Assembly: GCA_031429355.1 (NCBI GenBank)
Contig: JANOZM010000013.1
Coordinates: 186,001-250,000, forward strand
Origin: JANOZM01 sp031429355
Lineage (GTDB): Bacteria > Pseudomonadota > Gammaproteobacteria > Burkholderiales > Burkholderiaceae_E
Length of the DNA: 64,000 bases
Direction of reading: 5' to 3'
Shown here: piece by piece, positions 50,469 to 59,140 of the stretch
How positions within the stretch are numbered: position 1 is the stretch's first letter
Layout of the letters: the number at the start of each line of letters is the position of its first letter
Notes under the pieces: generated by a model
What the model saw: only the letters and a program-made list of their open reading frames with translations
The model's database searches: none
Told to the model about the DNA's origin: nothing
Program-made: the position numbers and the translations under genes

Positions 50469-51761
50469 TTACTTAAACCCCAACGCCAACGGTAGCCAAG
50501 TACTTAAAGCCGGTATAAAAGTAAGCATCACCAAAATAATTGCATGCGCTAGCAAAAATGGTTTTAGCTCTCGCACCAAATCATTTAACGGTACTCTCGA
50601 TACGTTTGACGTTACGAACAGGAGCCCCCCAACCGGCGGGGTAATCATCCCTAACGTTAAATTAAAGATAACGATCATTGCAAAATGAATTGGATCGACG
50701 CCTAGCTTTGCCGCCACGGGTGCAAGAATTGGCACTAGTACCATCACGCCCGGCAAAGGCTCAATAAAAATACCAAAAATCAGCAAAAAGATGTTAACGG
50801 CGATGAGAAAACCAATCACCGAGAATTGCTGGGCGATCATCCATTCCGCTAGTTTTTGCGGTACGCCTTCAATCGTCAGGACCCACGCGAATGCGTTGGA
50901 TAGTCCGATGATGATAAGCACCGATGCTGTCAGTAAAGCGGAGCGTGCAAGGATGTCGGGAATCGCTTTCCACTCTAAAGTGCGGTAGATAAATTTGCCG
51001 CAAATCAAAGCGTAAAACACAGCAACAACCGAAGCTTCGGTTGGCGTAAACCAACCCGCACGCATACCACCTAAAATAATAATTGGTAGCAACAGCGCTG
51101 GTATCGCTTTGAAAGTCGTTTGCAGCATTTCTTTGGCAGGAGGCATTTCACCAACACCACGATAGTTGCGTTTATTAGCAATGCGCCAATTCACGATACA
51201 CATCCCAACTGCAATCAAAAGGCCGGGTAAAAGGCCCGCCACAAACAGCTTGCCAACCGAGACCCTTTCATCTTGCAGCGCATAAACAATCATGATGATT
51301 GACGGCGGTATGATGGGCCCAACAATGGCTGTTGCAGCTGTGAGCGCGGCAGCATAAGAGCGGTCATAGCCAGCCTTATCCATCATCTTAATCATCATCG
51401 AACCGGGGCCAGCCGCATCGGCTAATGCCGAGCCTGAGATGCCCGAGAAAAAGGTCAGCGCGCCCACATTGGTGTAGCCCAAGCCGCCACGTTTGTGACC
51501 AACAAATTGTGAGGCAAATTTTAGTAGTACTTCAGTAAGCGATCCGCCGCTCATTAGCTCGGCGGCGAGAATAAAAAACGGTACTGCCATTAATGGAAAA
51601 CTATCGATGCCCGAAAAAGTTTCTTTCAGTAAAACGAAAAGCGGAAAGGTTGTGCCGAATACAATAGCGGCAAGGGTCGACAAACCCAATGCGAAAGCAA
51701 CCGGTAAGCCGATCGCCAAAAAACCGCAAGTGCACAACAGCAATATAAGGCTAGCACTCAT
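50469..51761 (-). CDS. dctM: TRAP transporter large permease (DctM)
   Basis: A 430-residue membrane protein with about 12 helices and TRAP landmarks FSGISGSALADAAGPGSMMIKM and PPSIIMIVYAL; also PVGGLLFVTSNVSRVPL near the C-terminus. It is the sodium-driven permease half with DctQ. Start overlaps the dctQ stop (ATGA at 51758-51761). Last gene of dctPQM. Confidence 0.95.
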   Translation of the reverse strand: MSASLILLLCTCGFLAIGLPVAFALGLSTLAAIVFGTTFPLFVLLKETFSGIDSFPLMAVPFFILAAELMSGGSLTEVLLKFASQFVGHKRGGLGYTNVGALTFFSGISGSALADAAGPGSMMIKMMDKAGYDRSYAAALTAATAIVGPIIPPSIIMIVYALQDERVSVGKLFVAGLLPGLLIAVGMCIVNWRIANKRNYRGVGEMPPAKEMLQTTFKAIPALLLPIIILGGMRAGWFTPTEASVVAVFYALICGKFIYRTLEWKAIPDILARSALLTASVLIIIGLSNAFAWVLTIEGVPQKLAEWMIAQQFSVIGFLIAVNIFLLIFGIFIEPLPGVMVLVPILAPVAAKLGVDPIHFAMIVIFNLTLGMITPPVGGLLFVTSNVSRVPLNDLVRELKPFLLAHAIILVMLTFIPALSTWLPLALGFK

Positions 51762-52270
51762 AGCGAGGCACTCGCATTCGCATCGAAATGTTCATCCGAA
51801 GCAAATTTTCTATCGGTAATGTAACCGCGAACAATAAACAGCCAGTGAATAATTAAAAACACACCGCCTATTGGCATTGCAGCGTAAATATACGCAAAGG
51901 AAATTTGCGTTGCAGCAGTTGATTGAAACTGCGCACGCAGCATGTACAAGTATCCGTAGTACACCATGAAACAGAAAAAACCCAGCAACAGTAACGCAAC
52001 GATAATTCGCAAGAACATCGCCAGTTTTTTTGGCAATGCGTCTTGCAAATTATCAATCGCAACATGGCCGCCGTATCGATACACGAGGCCAGCACCCAAG
52101 AACGTTACCCATATCATTAAATGTCTGGCAACTTCTTCAGCCCACTCAATCGATTGACTGGTGAGGTAGCGCAATCCAACATTAGCGAAAATAATCATCG
52201 CCATGGCGGCTAACATTAAAATAAGAAGCCAGCGATTAAATGAAACGAAGTAACGTTCTAGGGCATCCAT
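51758..52270 (-). CDS. dctQ: TRAP transporter small permease (DctQ)
   Basis: A 170-residue protein with four membrane helices (LILMLAAMAMIIFANVGLRY; then WAEEVARHLMIWVTFLGAGL, the conserved EE/W region; LRIIVALLLLGFFCFMVYYG; and PIGGVFLIIHWLFIV). It joins DctM to the binding protein. Middle gene of the operon, 5 bp after dctP. Confidence 0.93.
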   Translation of the reverse strand: MDALERYFVSFNRWLLILMLAAMAMIIFANVGLRYLTSQSIEWAEEVARHLMIWVTFLGAGLVYRYGGHVAIDNLQDALPKKLAMFLRIIVALLLLGFFCFMVYYGYLYMLRAQFQSTAATQISFAYIYAAMPIGGVFLIIHWLFIVRGYITDRKFASDEHFDANASASL

Positions 52271-52275
52271 ACGGT

Positions 52276-53262
52276 TTACTTTACCGCTTGAATGGCAGCA
52301 ATTCGATCAGCACCGAACTCTTTAGCGTAACCGGCTTGAGCCGCAACAACCGCTTTGCGGAAACTCTCGCCGTCGACTTTTTCGACAATTTGCATCCCTT
52401 CAGACTTTAACTGAGCAACGCCACGTGCCTCATCGCTAGCAACGCGATTTCGCATGGCGGTCCCGCCTTTTTTTGCAGCTTCGGTGAAGATTTTTTTATC
52501 CGCATCAGCCAGCTTATTAAACACAGCACCGGACATCAAAATCATTGCGGGTGAATACACATGTCCAGTTAACGATAAGTGTTTTTGCACTTGCGAAAAC
52601 TTTGAAGCCAAAATAACTGGAATCGGATTTTCTTGACCGTCAATCACACCTTGTTGCAATGCACCGAATACCTCTGGGAATGCCATTGGAGTTGGCAAGA
52701 TGCCAAACGTTTTGTAACCGTCCATGTGCACTTTGTTTTCCATCGTACGCATTTTTAAACCAGCTGCATCAGACGCGCTTGTTATAGGGCGTTTGTTATT
52801 GGTCATGTGACGGAAACCATTTTCGGCCCACGCCAGCGCTTGAATACCACGCGCAGGGAACTTAGTTAGGATCTCTTGTCCGATAGGGCCATCGAGGGTT
52901 TTGCGCGCATGGTCATAGTCGCGAAACAAAAATGGAATATCAACAATTTTTGTTTCTGGTACGAAATTGCCAACGGGGCCCGTAGAAGTCACTACTAAAT
53001 CAATCGTGCCTAGCTGCGCCGATTCAATCATCTCGCGCTCACCACCTAAGGCGGATGCGGGGAAATGTTGGCACTTATAGCGGCCAGCAGTATTCTTTTC
53101 GATTTCTTCGCAGAAAGCGTTGGCGCCTGCACCGTAATGTGAATCACGTACAACCGCATAGCCAATTTTTAAAGTAGTCTGTGCGCTTACAACATTAATA
53201 AAACCGGCAGATAAGCCTGCTAAAACAAAGGCCTGAGCGATTAGTTGACGACGAAATAGCAT
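52276..53262 (-). CDS. dctP: TRAP transporter substrate-binding protein (DctP)
   Basis: A 328-residue protein with signal peptide ending VVSAQ. DctP landmarks: HYGAGANAFCEEIEK, FPASALGGEREMIESAQLG, the substrate-carboxylate Arg in AAGLKMRTMENKVH and ALQQGVIDGQENPIPVI. Likely ligands are C4-dicarboxylates or other carboxylic acids. First gene of the operon, preceded by SD AAGGAGAC and ~100 bp of non-coding DNA. Confidence 0.95.
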   Translation of the reverse strand: MLFRRQLIAQAFVLAGLSAGFINVVSAQTTLKIGYAVVRDSHYGAGANAFCEEIEKNTAGRYKCQHFPASALGGEREMIESAQLGTIDLVVTSTGPVGNFVPETKIVDIPFLFRDYDHARKTLDGPIGQEILTKFPARGIQALAWAENGFRHMTNNKRPITSASDAAGLKMRTMENKVHMDGYKTFGILPTPMAFPEVFGALQQGVIDGQENPIPVILASKFSQVQKHLSLTGHVYSPAMILMSGAVFNKLADADKKIFTEAAKKGGTAMRNRVASDEARGVAQLKSEGMQIVEKVDGESFRKAVVAAQAGYAKEFGADRIAAIQAVK

Positions 53263-53373
53263 GATGTCTCCTTGGGGAAATAATAGGTGTATTTGAACGC
53301 TTAGTTTGAAGGCTTAAAAACCTCGCCCCGCATAATAGCGTGCCTAAGGATGTTGCTCGCATAAGTAGTACCC

Positions 53374-53775
53374 CTATGCTTCCCAGTCTTCAATTTCCAA
53401 ACCCTGGACCCGGCTAAATTCGCTTGTATTGTGCGTAATCAATATGGCTTTGTTGGCGCACGCTATTGCAGCGATCAATAAGTCGTTTGCGCCAATTAGA
53501 TTGCCTTGCTCAGTAAGCGCCAGCCGAATTTGTGCGTAGTGTTCTGCCGCTTTGTCGTCGAACTCAAAACTGTTTAGCGGCGCAAACAGTTTGTACAACA
53601 GTTGAACGTTTTGTTCTTTTTGCTCGCTACGCAGCGCGCCAAATAAAAGTTCCGCTTTTACAACGCTGCAAAGCGCAACATCCGATGGACCGTATTGCAA
53701 AAATTGCTTGCGTACTTTCAGATTTTTACGTTGCCATAACTGAATGCAAACGTTGGTATCCAAAAGACGTATCAA
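53374..53775 (-). CDS. vapC: VapC-family PIN-domain toxin (VapBC-5)
   Basis: A 133-residue PIN protein of the MvpT/VapC type: MIRLLDTNVCIQLW (Asp), SVVKAELLFGALRSE (Glu), LIGANDLLIAAIACANKAILITHNTSEFSRV (Asp pair). Ends with LEIEDWE as in plasmid VapC. Overlaps its antitoxin by 4 bp. Downstream of the TRAP operon start on the same strand, ~110 bp away. Confidence 0.93.
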   Translation of the reverse strand: MIRLLDTNVCIQLWQRKNLKVRKQFLQYGPSDVALCSVVKAELLFGALRSEQKEQNVQLLYKLFAPLNSFEFDDKAAEHYAQIRLALTEQGNLIGANDLLIAAIACANKAILITHNTSEFSRVQGLEIEDWEA

Positions 53776-54002
53776 TTGAAGCGCTGCCTTGCTTCAAGTG
53801 GCAATTCGGCAGGTCTGGATTGCGCCTCGCCTTGCCAAGCATCAAATAGCTCTAAATAGCCCTCTGGCCATTGATTTTGAGCACAGGTTTCGCGTTTAAC
53901 TAGCTCTGCAAGATATTTAGAAAGTGGCAAATTCGCTTGTTTCGCTTTTAGGCGTATTTGGGTTTCCACGTCGTCTGGGACATAAAAATGAAGTTGTGAC
54001 AT
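53772..54002 (-). CDS. vapB: Antitoxin (VapBC-5), ribbon-helix-helix type
   Basis: A 76-residue protein: MSQLHFYVPDDVETQIRLKA then ANLPLSKYLAELVKRE is an RHH domain; the tail with WPEGYLELFDAWQG and PLEARQRF binds the toxin. SD GGGAGG lies 7 bp before ATG. Confidence 0.82.
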   Translation of the reverse strand: MSQLHFYVPDDVETQIRLKAKQANLPLSKYLAELVKRETCAQNQWPEGYLELFDAWQGEAQSRPAELPLEARQRFN

Positions 54003-54016
54003 GGCGCTGCCTCCCG

Positions 54017-54033
54017 TATATGTGCTATATGTG
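54017..54033. promoter_or_regulatory. Direct repeat upstream of vapB-5, candidate operator
   Basis: TATATGTG at 54017-54024 and 54026-54033 (CACATATA on the transcribed strand), 15-31 bp before the ATG. Nine-base spacing places both on nearly the same helix face. Confidence 0.4.
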
Positions 54034-54116
54034 GAAGATAGGCCTTAGGCACTAAAATGTCAATTGAAAAAAAGCAAGCACATTAAGGTTTGTACTTGCC
54101 ATTTAATGATGCGTTG

Positions 54117-55055
54117 TTACTTAGTCCTCGGCCTCGGTGCCGAAGTTCTAGGCCCACGCGGCGCTGAACTCGGCGCGCGCGCAGGGCTTGGGGCACGAAC
54201 TGGTCCGCTAGGCGCACTGCGTCCAAAACGACTGCTGGTTTCTGGCGTTGCAGCTTGATCGTCTCTCACGCGAACGCGGCGACTATCGGCACGTTCGCCG
54301 TAATTGTTGCCAAAACTGTCGGTCCGACGCGGTGCTGGCGTACGCGGACCAGCAGCCATATCGTCCCTAGTTGGGCGACGGGGTGGAGGAGCAGCGCCTT
54401 GGGTTGATGCGTTACGGCTCGAATAGTCTCTACGGCCCGAATCCCGGGCTGAAAAATCTCTGCTGGATGATTCACGATTTGATGGTTCACGATTTGATGA
54501 TTCACGATTTGAATACTCACGCGGCGCTGAAGTACGTGCCGAAGTATCGCGAACAAATGCCCCGCGAACCGGCCTTGTATCTTGCGAACTTCCTTGCGAA
54601 CTTTCTTGACCACGAATTGGCGAATCACTTAACCGCGAACGCTTGGTGCCAACTCGCATTGGTCGCGCTGCAACTCTTGGTCGTGCGGCGGCTTCGGCAT
54701 CTTTACGCTCGGTCTCGGCACGACGGGCTACTTTAATGCGGCGTTGTTTACGTTCAACTTGTTTGGCAACCGTGGCTTCGCGCTCTTCTTGCGTCATCGC
54801 ACGGTAGATCACTAAGGTTTTGCCGATAATTTGAACGGCATCAGCGTTGAGCTCTTTGCAAATAGAGGCCATAGCAGCACCACGTTCTTCGCGATCTTCG
54901 CCGCCAACGCGAATTTTCATTAGCTCATGGACGCGCAAGGCACGATCGATTTCCGCATAAACGGCTGGTCCTAGTCCTTTATCACCCACCAAAACAACGG
55001 GTTTTAAGGGATGGGCAAGACCTTTTAATTCTTGGCGTTGGGCGGGCGTCAACAT
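54117..55055 (-). CDS. yhbY: YhbY/CRS1-domain RNA-binding protein with a long disordered C-terminus
   Basis: A 312-residue protein from ATG at 55055 (MLTPAQRQELKG). Residues 1-97 are the CRM domain: AHPLKPVVLVGDKGLGP (GxxG loop), ELMKIRVGGEDREERG, LVIYRA. YhbY binds pre-50S ribosomal RNA. The remaining ~215 residues are unlike the family's usual short form: Lys/Arg-rich VERKQRRIKVARRAE, then Ser/Arg/Pro low complexity with a five-residue NRESS-type repeat. Divergent from rlmE, as in many relatives. Confidence 0.88.
   Translation of the reverse strand: MLTPAQRQELKGLAHPLKPVVLVGDKGLGPAVYAEIDRALRVHELMKIRVGGEDREERGAAMASICKELNADAVQIIGKTLVIYRAMTQEEREATVAKQVERKQRRIKVARRAETERKDAEAAARPRVAARPMRVGTKRSRLSDSPIRGQESSQGSSQDTRPVRGAFVRDTSARTSAPREYSNRESSNREPSNRESSSRDFSARDSGRRDYSSRNASTQGAAPPPRRPTRDDMAAGPRTPAPRRTDSFGNNYGERADSRRVRVRDDQAATPETSSRFGRSAPSGPVRAPSPARAPSSAPRGPRTSAPRPRTK
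54469..54513. repeat. Three 15-bp in-frame units inside yhbY
   Basis: GATTCACGATTTGAT, GGTTCACGATTTGAT and GATTCACGATTTGAA encode the NRE(S/P)S repeats on the minus strand. Confidence 0.85.
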
Positions 55056-55184
55056 GGCAATTAGCTTTTTCTTTGAACAATGACGCATTGTAGTACGCTC
55101 AAGCCTAGGTAATCTTTCCTAGAGTCGACGTAGCACCCCAATTTCGGCCCTTTCCGCTTCTTTCCACCCCCCTTTTCACGGTGC

Positions 55185-55823
55185 ATGAGTAAAAACAAGT
55201 TCAGTAAGCAATGGGTTCACGACCATATCAACGACCCCTACGTAAAATTAGCCACCAAACACGGCTACCGTGCCCGCGCGGCTTTTAAGCTCATTGAGAT
55301 TGATGCCCAAGACCATTTAATTCGTAAAGGCATGCGCATTGTTGACTTGGGCTCAACCCCTGGTTCGTGGTGTCAAGTGCTGCGCGAGCGTTTGGCGATT
55401 CCGCAAGGTGGCTTGGACGGGCAGGTGATAGCACTCGATTTATTGCCGATGGAGCCAGTCGCGGGTATCGAGTTTATTTTGGGTGACTTCACGGAGGAGG
55501 TCGTTGCAAAAGAACTAGAGCAACGTTTAGGTGGGCATAAACTCGATTTGGTTTTATCCGACATGGCCCCTAATTTAAGCGGTATTGGGTCCGTAGATAG
55601 TGCCCGAATGGAGTATTTAGCCGAGCTGGCCCTAGATTTTTCTCGGTTGCATTTAAAGCCTAGTGGGGCGTTGCTGATTAAGTGTTTTCATGGGCCTAGT
55701 TACAACACAATCGTCAAATTGTTTCGCGCCAACTTTACCCAAGTGCATATCCGCAAGCCCAATGCCTCGCGCGCCAAATCCAAAGAGACCTTTCTGTTAG
55801 GTCGTGGATTAAAGACCGACTAG
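55185..55823 (+). CDS. rlmE: 23S rRNA (uridine-2'-O-)-methyltransferase RlmE
   Basis: A 212-residue FtsJ/RrmJ protein: SKQWVHDHINDPYVKLA, GYRARAAFKLIEID (K in the KDKE tetrad), IVDLGSTPGSWCQVL (motif I), LSDMAPNLSGI (D), LLIKCFHGPS (K) and RKPNASRAKSKETFLLGRG. It methylates U2552. Upstream of ftsH as usual. Confidence 0.97.
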   Translation: MSKNKFSKQWVHDHINDPYVKLATKHGYRARAAFKLIEIDAQDHLIRKGMRIVDLGSTPGSWCQVLRERLAIPQGGLDGQVIALDLLPMEPVAGIEFILGDFTEEVVAKELEQRLGGHKLDLVLSDMAPNLSGIGSVDSARMEYLAELALDFSRLHLKPSGALLIKCFHGPSYNTIVKLFRANFTQVHIRKPNASRAKSKETFLLGRGLKTD

Positions 55824-56159
55824 TGAAAAGCCGATAAGCTAGTCTTTGGAACTAGCGGGTAAAACGGTTTTGATTAAGTTTTAACCAACGGTCGAAATTG
55901 CGCAACAATTGACGACCACTAAAGCTTGTAAATTGACCTTTAAACCCCATGTTCCAAAACAATGGCAAGGTTGCGTGCTGACGTGTGTCAATGTTGCAAA
56001 AAATGCCCCTGCTTTGAAGCGCGCATAGGCTGTTAATGAGGTTTAGAATATGAAACGAGTAAAGAGTGGGATTCCGTCAGTTCAGTTGGAACGGCAGCAC
56101 CCATCAGCAATGTGTATGTCCATAAGCAATTTAAGTGCAGCAACCGAAGGGGTATCCGA
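55824..56159. other. Gap between rlmE and ftsH
   Basis: No gene found. GCTAGT/ACTAGC (55838-55856) is a possible stem after rlmE without a T run. The rest is presumably the ftsH leader and promoter, which I could not pin down. Confidence 0.3.
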
Positions 56160-58112
56160 GTGAACAATTTGTTCCCAAAAGCAGCAGTCTGGTTAATCGT
56201 CGCCGTAGTTTTGTTTACGGTTTTCAAATCATTCGATAAGAGCACACCGCGCGGCACTGATTTGCCGTTTAGTACTTTTATGGACGCAGCCCGCAATGGC
56301 CAAATTAAGTCTGCCGAAATCGATGGTCGCACAATCCGCGCAATCGACAAAGATGGCAAAGCCGTAACAACGTACTCGCCAGGTCATATTTGGACTGCCG
56401 ATGATTTGATGAAATCAAACGTTGTCGTCACCGGCAAAGCTGAGCAGGAGTCGTCGTTGCTGCAGCAAATTTTAATCAACTGGTTCCCGATGTTGTTGCT
56501 CATTGGCGTTTGGATTTTCTTCATGCGCCAAATGCAAGGCGGCGGTCGGGGCGGTGCATTTTCCTTCGGTAAAAGCAAAGCGCGGTTGTTGGACGAAAAT
56601 ACCAACAACATCACTTTCATAGACGTGGCTGGTTGCGACGAAGCCAAAGAAGAAGTGAAAGAAATTGTCGACTTTTTACGCGACCCGTCAAAATTTCAAA
56701 AGTTGGGCGGAAAAATGCCCCGTGGTATTTTGTTGGTTGGTTCACCCGGAACCGGTAAAACGCTGTTAGCTAAAGCCATTGCTGGCGAAGCCAAAGTGCC
56801 GTTCTTCTCGATCTCAGGTTCGGATTTCGTTGAAATGTTTGTGGGTGTTGGTGCGTCGCGGGTTCGCGACATGTTTGATACCGCCCGCAAAAATTCACCT
56901 TGTATTATTTTCATCGACGAGATCGATGCGGTTGGTCGTCAACGTGGCGCCGGTCTAGGCGGTGGTAATGATGAGCGCGAGCAAACATTAAACCAAATGC
57001 TAGTCGAAATGGATGGCTTTGAAACTGGCCAAGGCATTATCGTAATCGCGGCAACAAACCGTCCCGATGTACTTGACCCAGCTTTACTGCGTCCGGGCCG
57101 TTTTGATCGTCAAGTCGTTGTGCCGTTACCGGACATTCGTGGTCGCGAACAAATTCTAAATGTACACATGCGCAAAGTGCCTTTGGGCAACGACGTCAAG
57201 GCCGAAACAATTGCTCGTGGAACCCCAGGTTTCTCTGGAGCAGATCTAGCTAACTTAGTAAACGAAGCGGCATTGTTCGCAGCCCGTCGCGCTGGTCGCA
57301 CTGTAGAAATGAACGATTTCGAGCGCGCTAAAGACAAAATTATTATGGGTGCCGAGCGCCGTACTTTAGTGATGGACGACGAAGAAAAGCGCAACACGGC
57401 TTATCACGAATCTGGCCATGCGCTAATCGGCAAGTTGCTACCTAAAATGGACCCAGTTCATAAAGTAACCATTATTCCGCGCGGACGTGCTTTAGGTGTA
57501 ACCATGTCTTTGCCAGAAAAAGACCGTTATTCATACGACCGCGAGTATATGCTGAATCAAATTGCCATGCTGTTTGGTGGTCGTATTGCCGAAGAAGTAT
57601 TCATGAATCAAATGACTACTGGCGCTTCAAACGATTTCGAACGTGCTACAAAATTAGCCCGCGATATGGTTACGCGTTATGGCATGAGCGATAAATTAGG
57701 CACTATGGTGTATGCCGAAAACGAAGGCGAAGTGTTCTTGGGTCGATCAGTTACCAAAACGACTAATTTGTCCGAAGCAACCATGCAAACCGTTGATGTT
57801 GAAGTGCGCCGAATTTTGGATGAACAATATGCATTGGCGCGTAATTTGATCGAAACGCATTCGGACAAAATGCATGCAATGGCAAAGGCTTTGCTCGAAT
57901 TTGAGACCATCGATGCTGAGCAAATCGAAGATATTATGCAAGGCCGTGCACCGCGTCCACCTAAAGAGCCAGGTTCCACTTCGGGCTCCTCAAGTGGTGG
58001 AACACCAGCGGCCGCAGCGCCTGTAACAGCTGAAGTTGCAGATGCAAAACCAGCCGATGAACCTTCAGCGCCAATCCCGCCGACTAAAGGGCCAGAGAAT
58101 AATCCTGCCTAA
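56160..58112 (+). CDS. ftsH: ATP-dependent zinc metalloprotease FtsH
   Basis: A 650-residue protein from GTG at 56160 with AAGGGG SD, giving the family N-terminus VNNLFPKAAVWL. Two N-terminal helices flank a periplasmic domain; Walker A GSPGTGKT (~194), Walker B IIFIDEIDAV, second region of homology NRPDVLDPALLRPGRFDRQV, zinc site HESGH (416-420). The tail after ~600 is Ser/Ala/Pro-rich. Degrades membrane proteins and LpxC or RpoH type substrates. Confidence 0.98.
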   Translation: MNNLFPKAAVWLIVAVVLFTVFKSFDKSTPRGTDLPFSTFMDAARNGQIKSAEIDGRTIRAIDKDGKAVTTYSPGHIWTADDLMKSNVVVTGKAEQESSLLQQILINWFPMLLLIGVWIFFMRQMQGGGRGGAFSFGKSKARLLDENTNNITFIDVAGCDEAKEEVKEIVDFLRDPSKFQKLGGKMPRGILLVGSPGTGKTLLAKAIAGEAKVPFFSISGSDFVEMFVGVGASRVRDMFDTARKNSPCIIFIDEIDAVGRQRGAGLGGGNDEREQTLNQMLVEMDGFETGQGIIVIAATNRPDVLDPALLRPGRFDRQVVVPLPDIRGREQILNVHMRKVPLGNDVKAETIARGTPGFSGADLANLVNEAALFAARRAGRTVEMNDFERAKDKIIMGAERRTLVMDDEEKRNTAYHESGHALIGKLLPKMDPVHKVTIIPRGRALGVTMSLPEKDRYSYDREYMLNQIAMLFGGRIAEEVFMNQMTTGASNDFERATKLARDMVTRYGMSDKLGTMVYAENEGEVFLGRSVTKTTNLSEATMQTVDVEVRRILDEQYALARNLIETHSDKMHAMAKALLEFETIDAEQIEDIMQGRAPRPPKEPGSTSGSSSGGTPAAAAPVTAEVADAKPADEPSAPIPPTKGPENNPA

Positions 58113-58172
58113 CAAAATAGTTACGCGCAGGATTTAAATAGGACTAAAAAACCTATGTTTTCGTAATTAATA

Positions 58173-58207
58173 AAACATGCCCGCCAGTTTGCGGGCATGT
58201 TTTTTTC
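58173..58207 (+). terminator. Terminator of ftsH
   Basis: AAACATGCCCGC/GCGGGCATGTTT (58173-58202) with T run to 58207. It ends 3-4 bp before the earliest folP start. Confidence 0.9.
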
Positions 58208-58210
58208 GGG

Positions 58211-59107
58211 ATGTCGAAACTCGCAATGCCTACCGCAATGTCTAACAAGAACAATTTAACTGATGCGCCGTTGACCCTAAAGTGTGGCCGTTTTAGCTTC
58301 GTCCTGAATCGACCTTTAGTCATGGGTATTGTTAATACGACGCCTGATTCATTCTCTGATGGGGGGCAGTTTGATAGCGCGAAGGCAGCCATTGAACACG
58401 CCTTGGTACTTTATGAGCAAGGTGCAGATATTCTTGATATTGGTGGCGAATCCACCCGCCCCGGCGCGCCGCTAGTTGATATTGAACAAGAATGGGCAAG
58501 GGTAGAACCCGTTTTAACGGCTTTAACGAAGCGCTCTTTTGCTGTTTCAATCGATACGCGCAAACCCGAAATTATGCGGCGTGCGCTGGCCTTAGGCGTC
58601 GATATGATTAACGATGTCGAAGGGTTTGCTGACCCCCTAAGTATTGAGCAAGCCCGCCAGTCTAATTGCGGGTGTTGCATTATGCACATGCAAGGATCGC
58701 CTTTAACAATGCAGCAAGCGCCCGATTATCGGGATGTGTTTAATGAAGTAACACATTTCTTTTACGATCGAATTGAGAGACTTCGTGCTGGAGGCGTAGC
58801 CGACAATCGGCTTTGCGTAGATCCGGGCATTGGGTTTGGCAAAACTTTAGAACACAACTTGCTGCTAATCCGGCAGTTAAAAGCGTTAGAAACAAAGTTG
58901 CAACTGCCGGTTTTAGTGGGCTTGTCTCGTAAAAGTTTTATCGGTCAAATCACCGGTAGATCGGTTGACGAGCGATTGGCTGGTAGTGTTGTAGCGGCAG
59001 TATTAGCAGTGCAAGCAGGTGCAAAAATTGTGCGCGTCCACGATGTTGGAGCCACGGTAGATGCCCTTAAAGTTGCTCAAGCAATTGCAGACGTAAATAT
59101 TGATTAG
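58211..59107 (+). CDS. folP: Dihydropteroate synthase
   Basis: Up to 298 residues; start 58211 is next to the ftsH terminator, so ATG 58229 or 58238 may be the true one. Family motifs: VMGIVNTTPDSFSDGG (pterin site), ILDIGGESTRPGA (pABA site), SIDTRKPEIMRRAL, MINDVEG, GIGFGKTLEHN, GLSRKSFIG and VRVHDV. Joins pABA to DHPP in folate synthesis; sulfonamide target. Followed by glmM as usual. Confidence 0.96.
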   Translation: MSKLAMPTAMSNKNNLTDAPLTLKCGRFSFVLNRPLVMGIVNTTPDSFSDGGQFDSAKAAIEHALVLYEQGADILDIGGESTRPGAPLVDIEQEWARVEPVLTALTKRSFAVSIDTRKPEIMRRALALGVDMINDVEGFADPLSIEQARQSNCGCCIMHMQGSPLTMQQAPDYRDVFNEVTHFFYDRIERLRAGGVADNRLCVDPGIGFGKTLEHNLLLIRQLKALETKLQLPVLVGLSRKSFIGQITGRSVDERLAGSVVAAVLAVQAGAKIVRVHDVGATVDALKVAQAIADVNID

Positions 59108-59140
59108 TACTACAAAAAATTTAAAAGAGAGTTTAAGAAT

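Noticed and set aside
54064..54736. Frames in both directions within the yhbY tail
   Set aside because: Low-complexity repeats keep several frames open; only the minus-strand frame joins to the YhbY domain.
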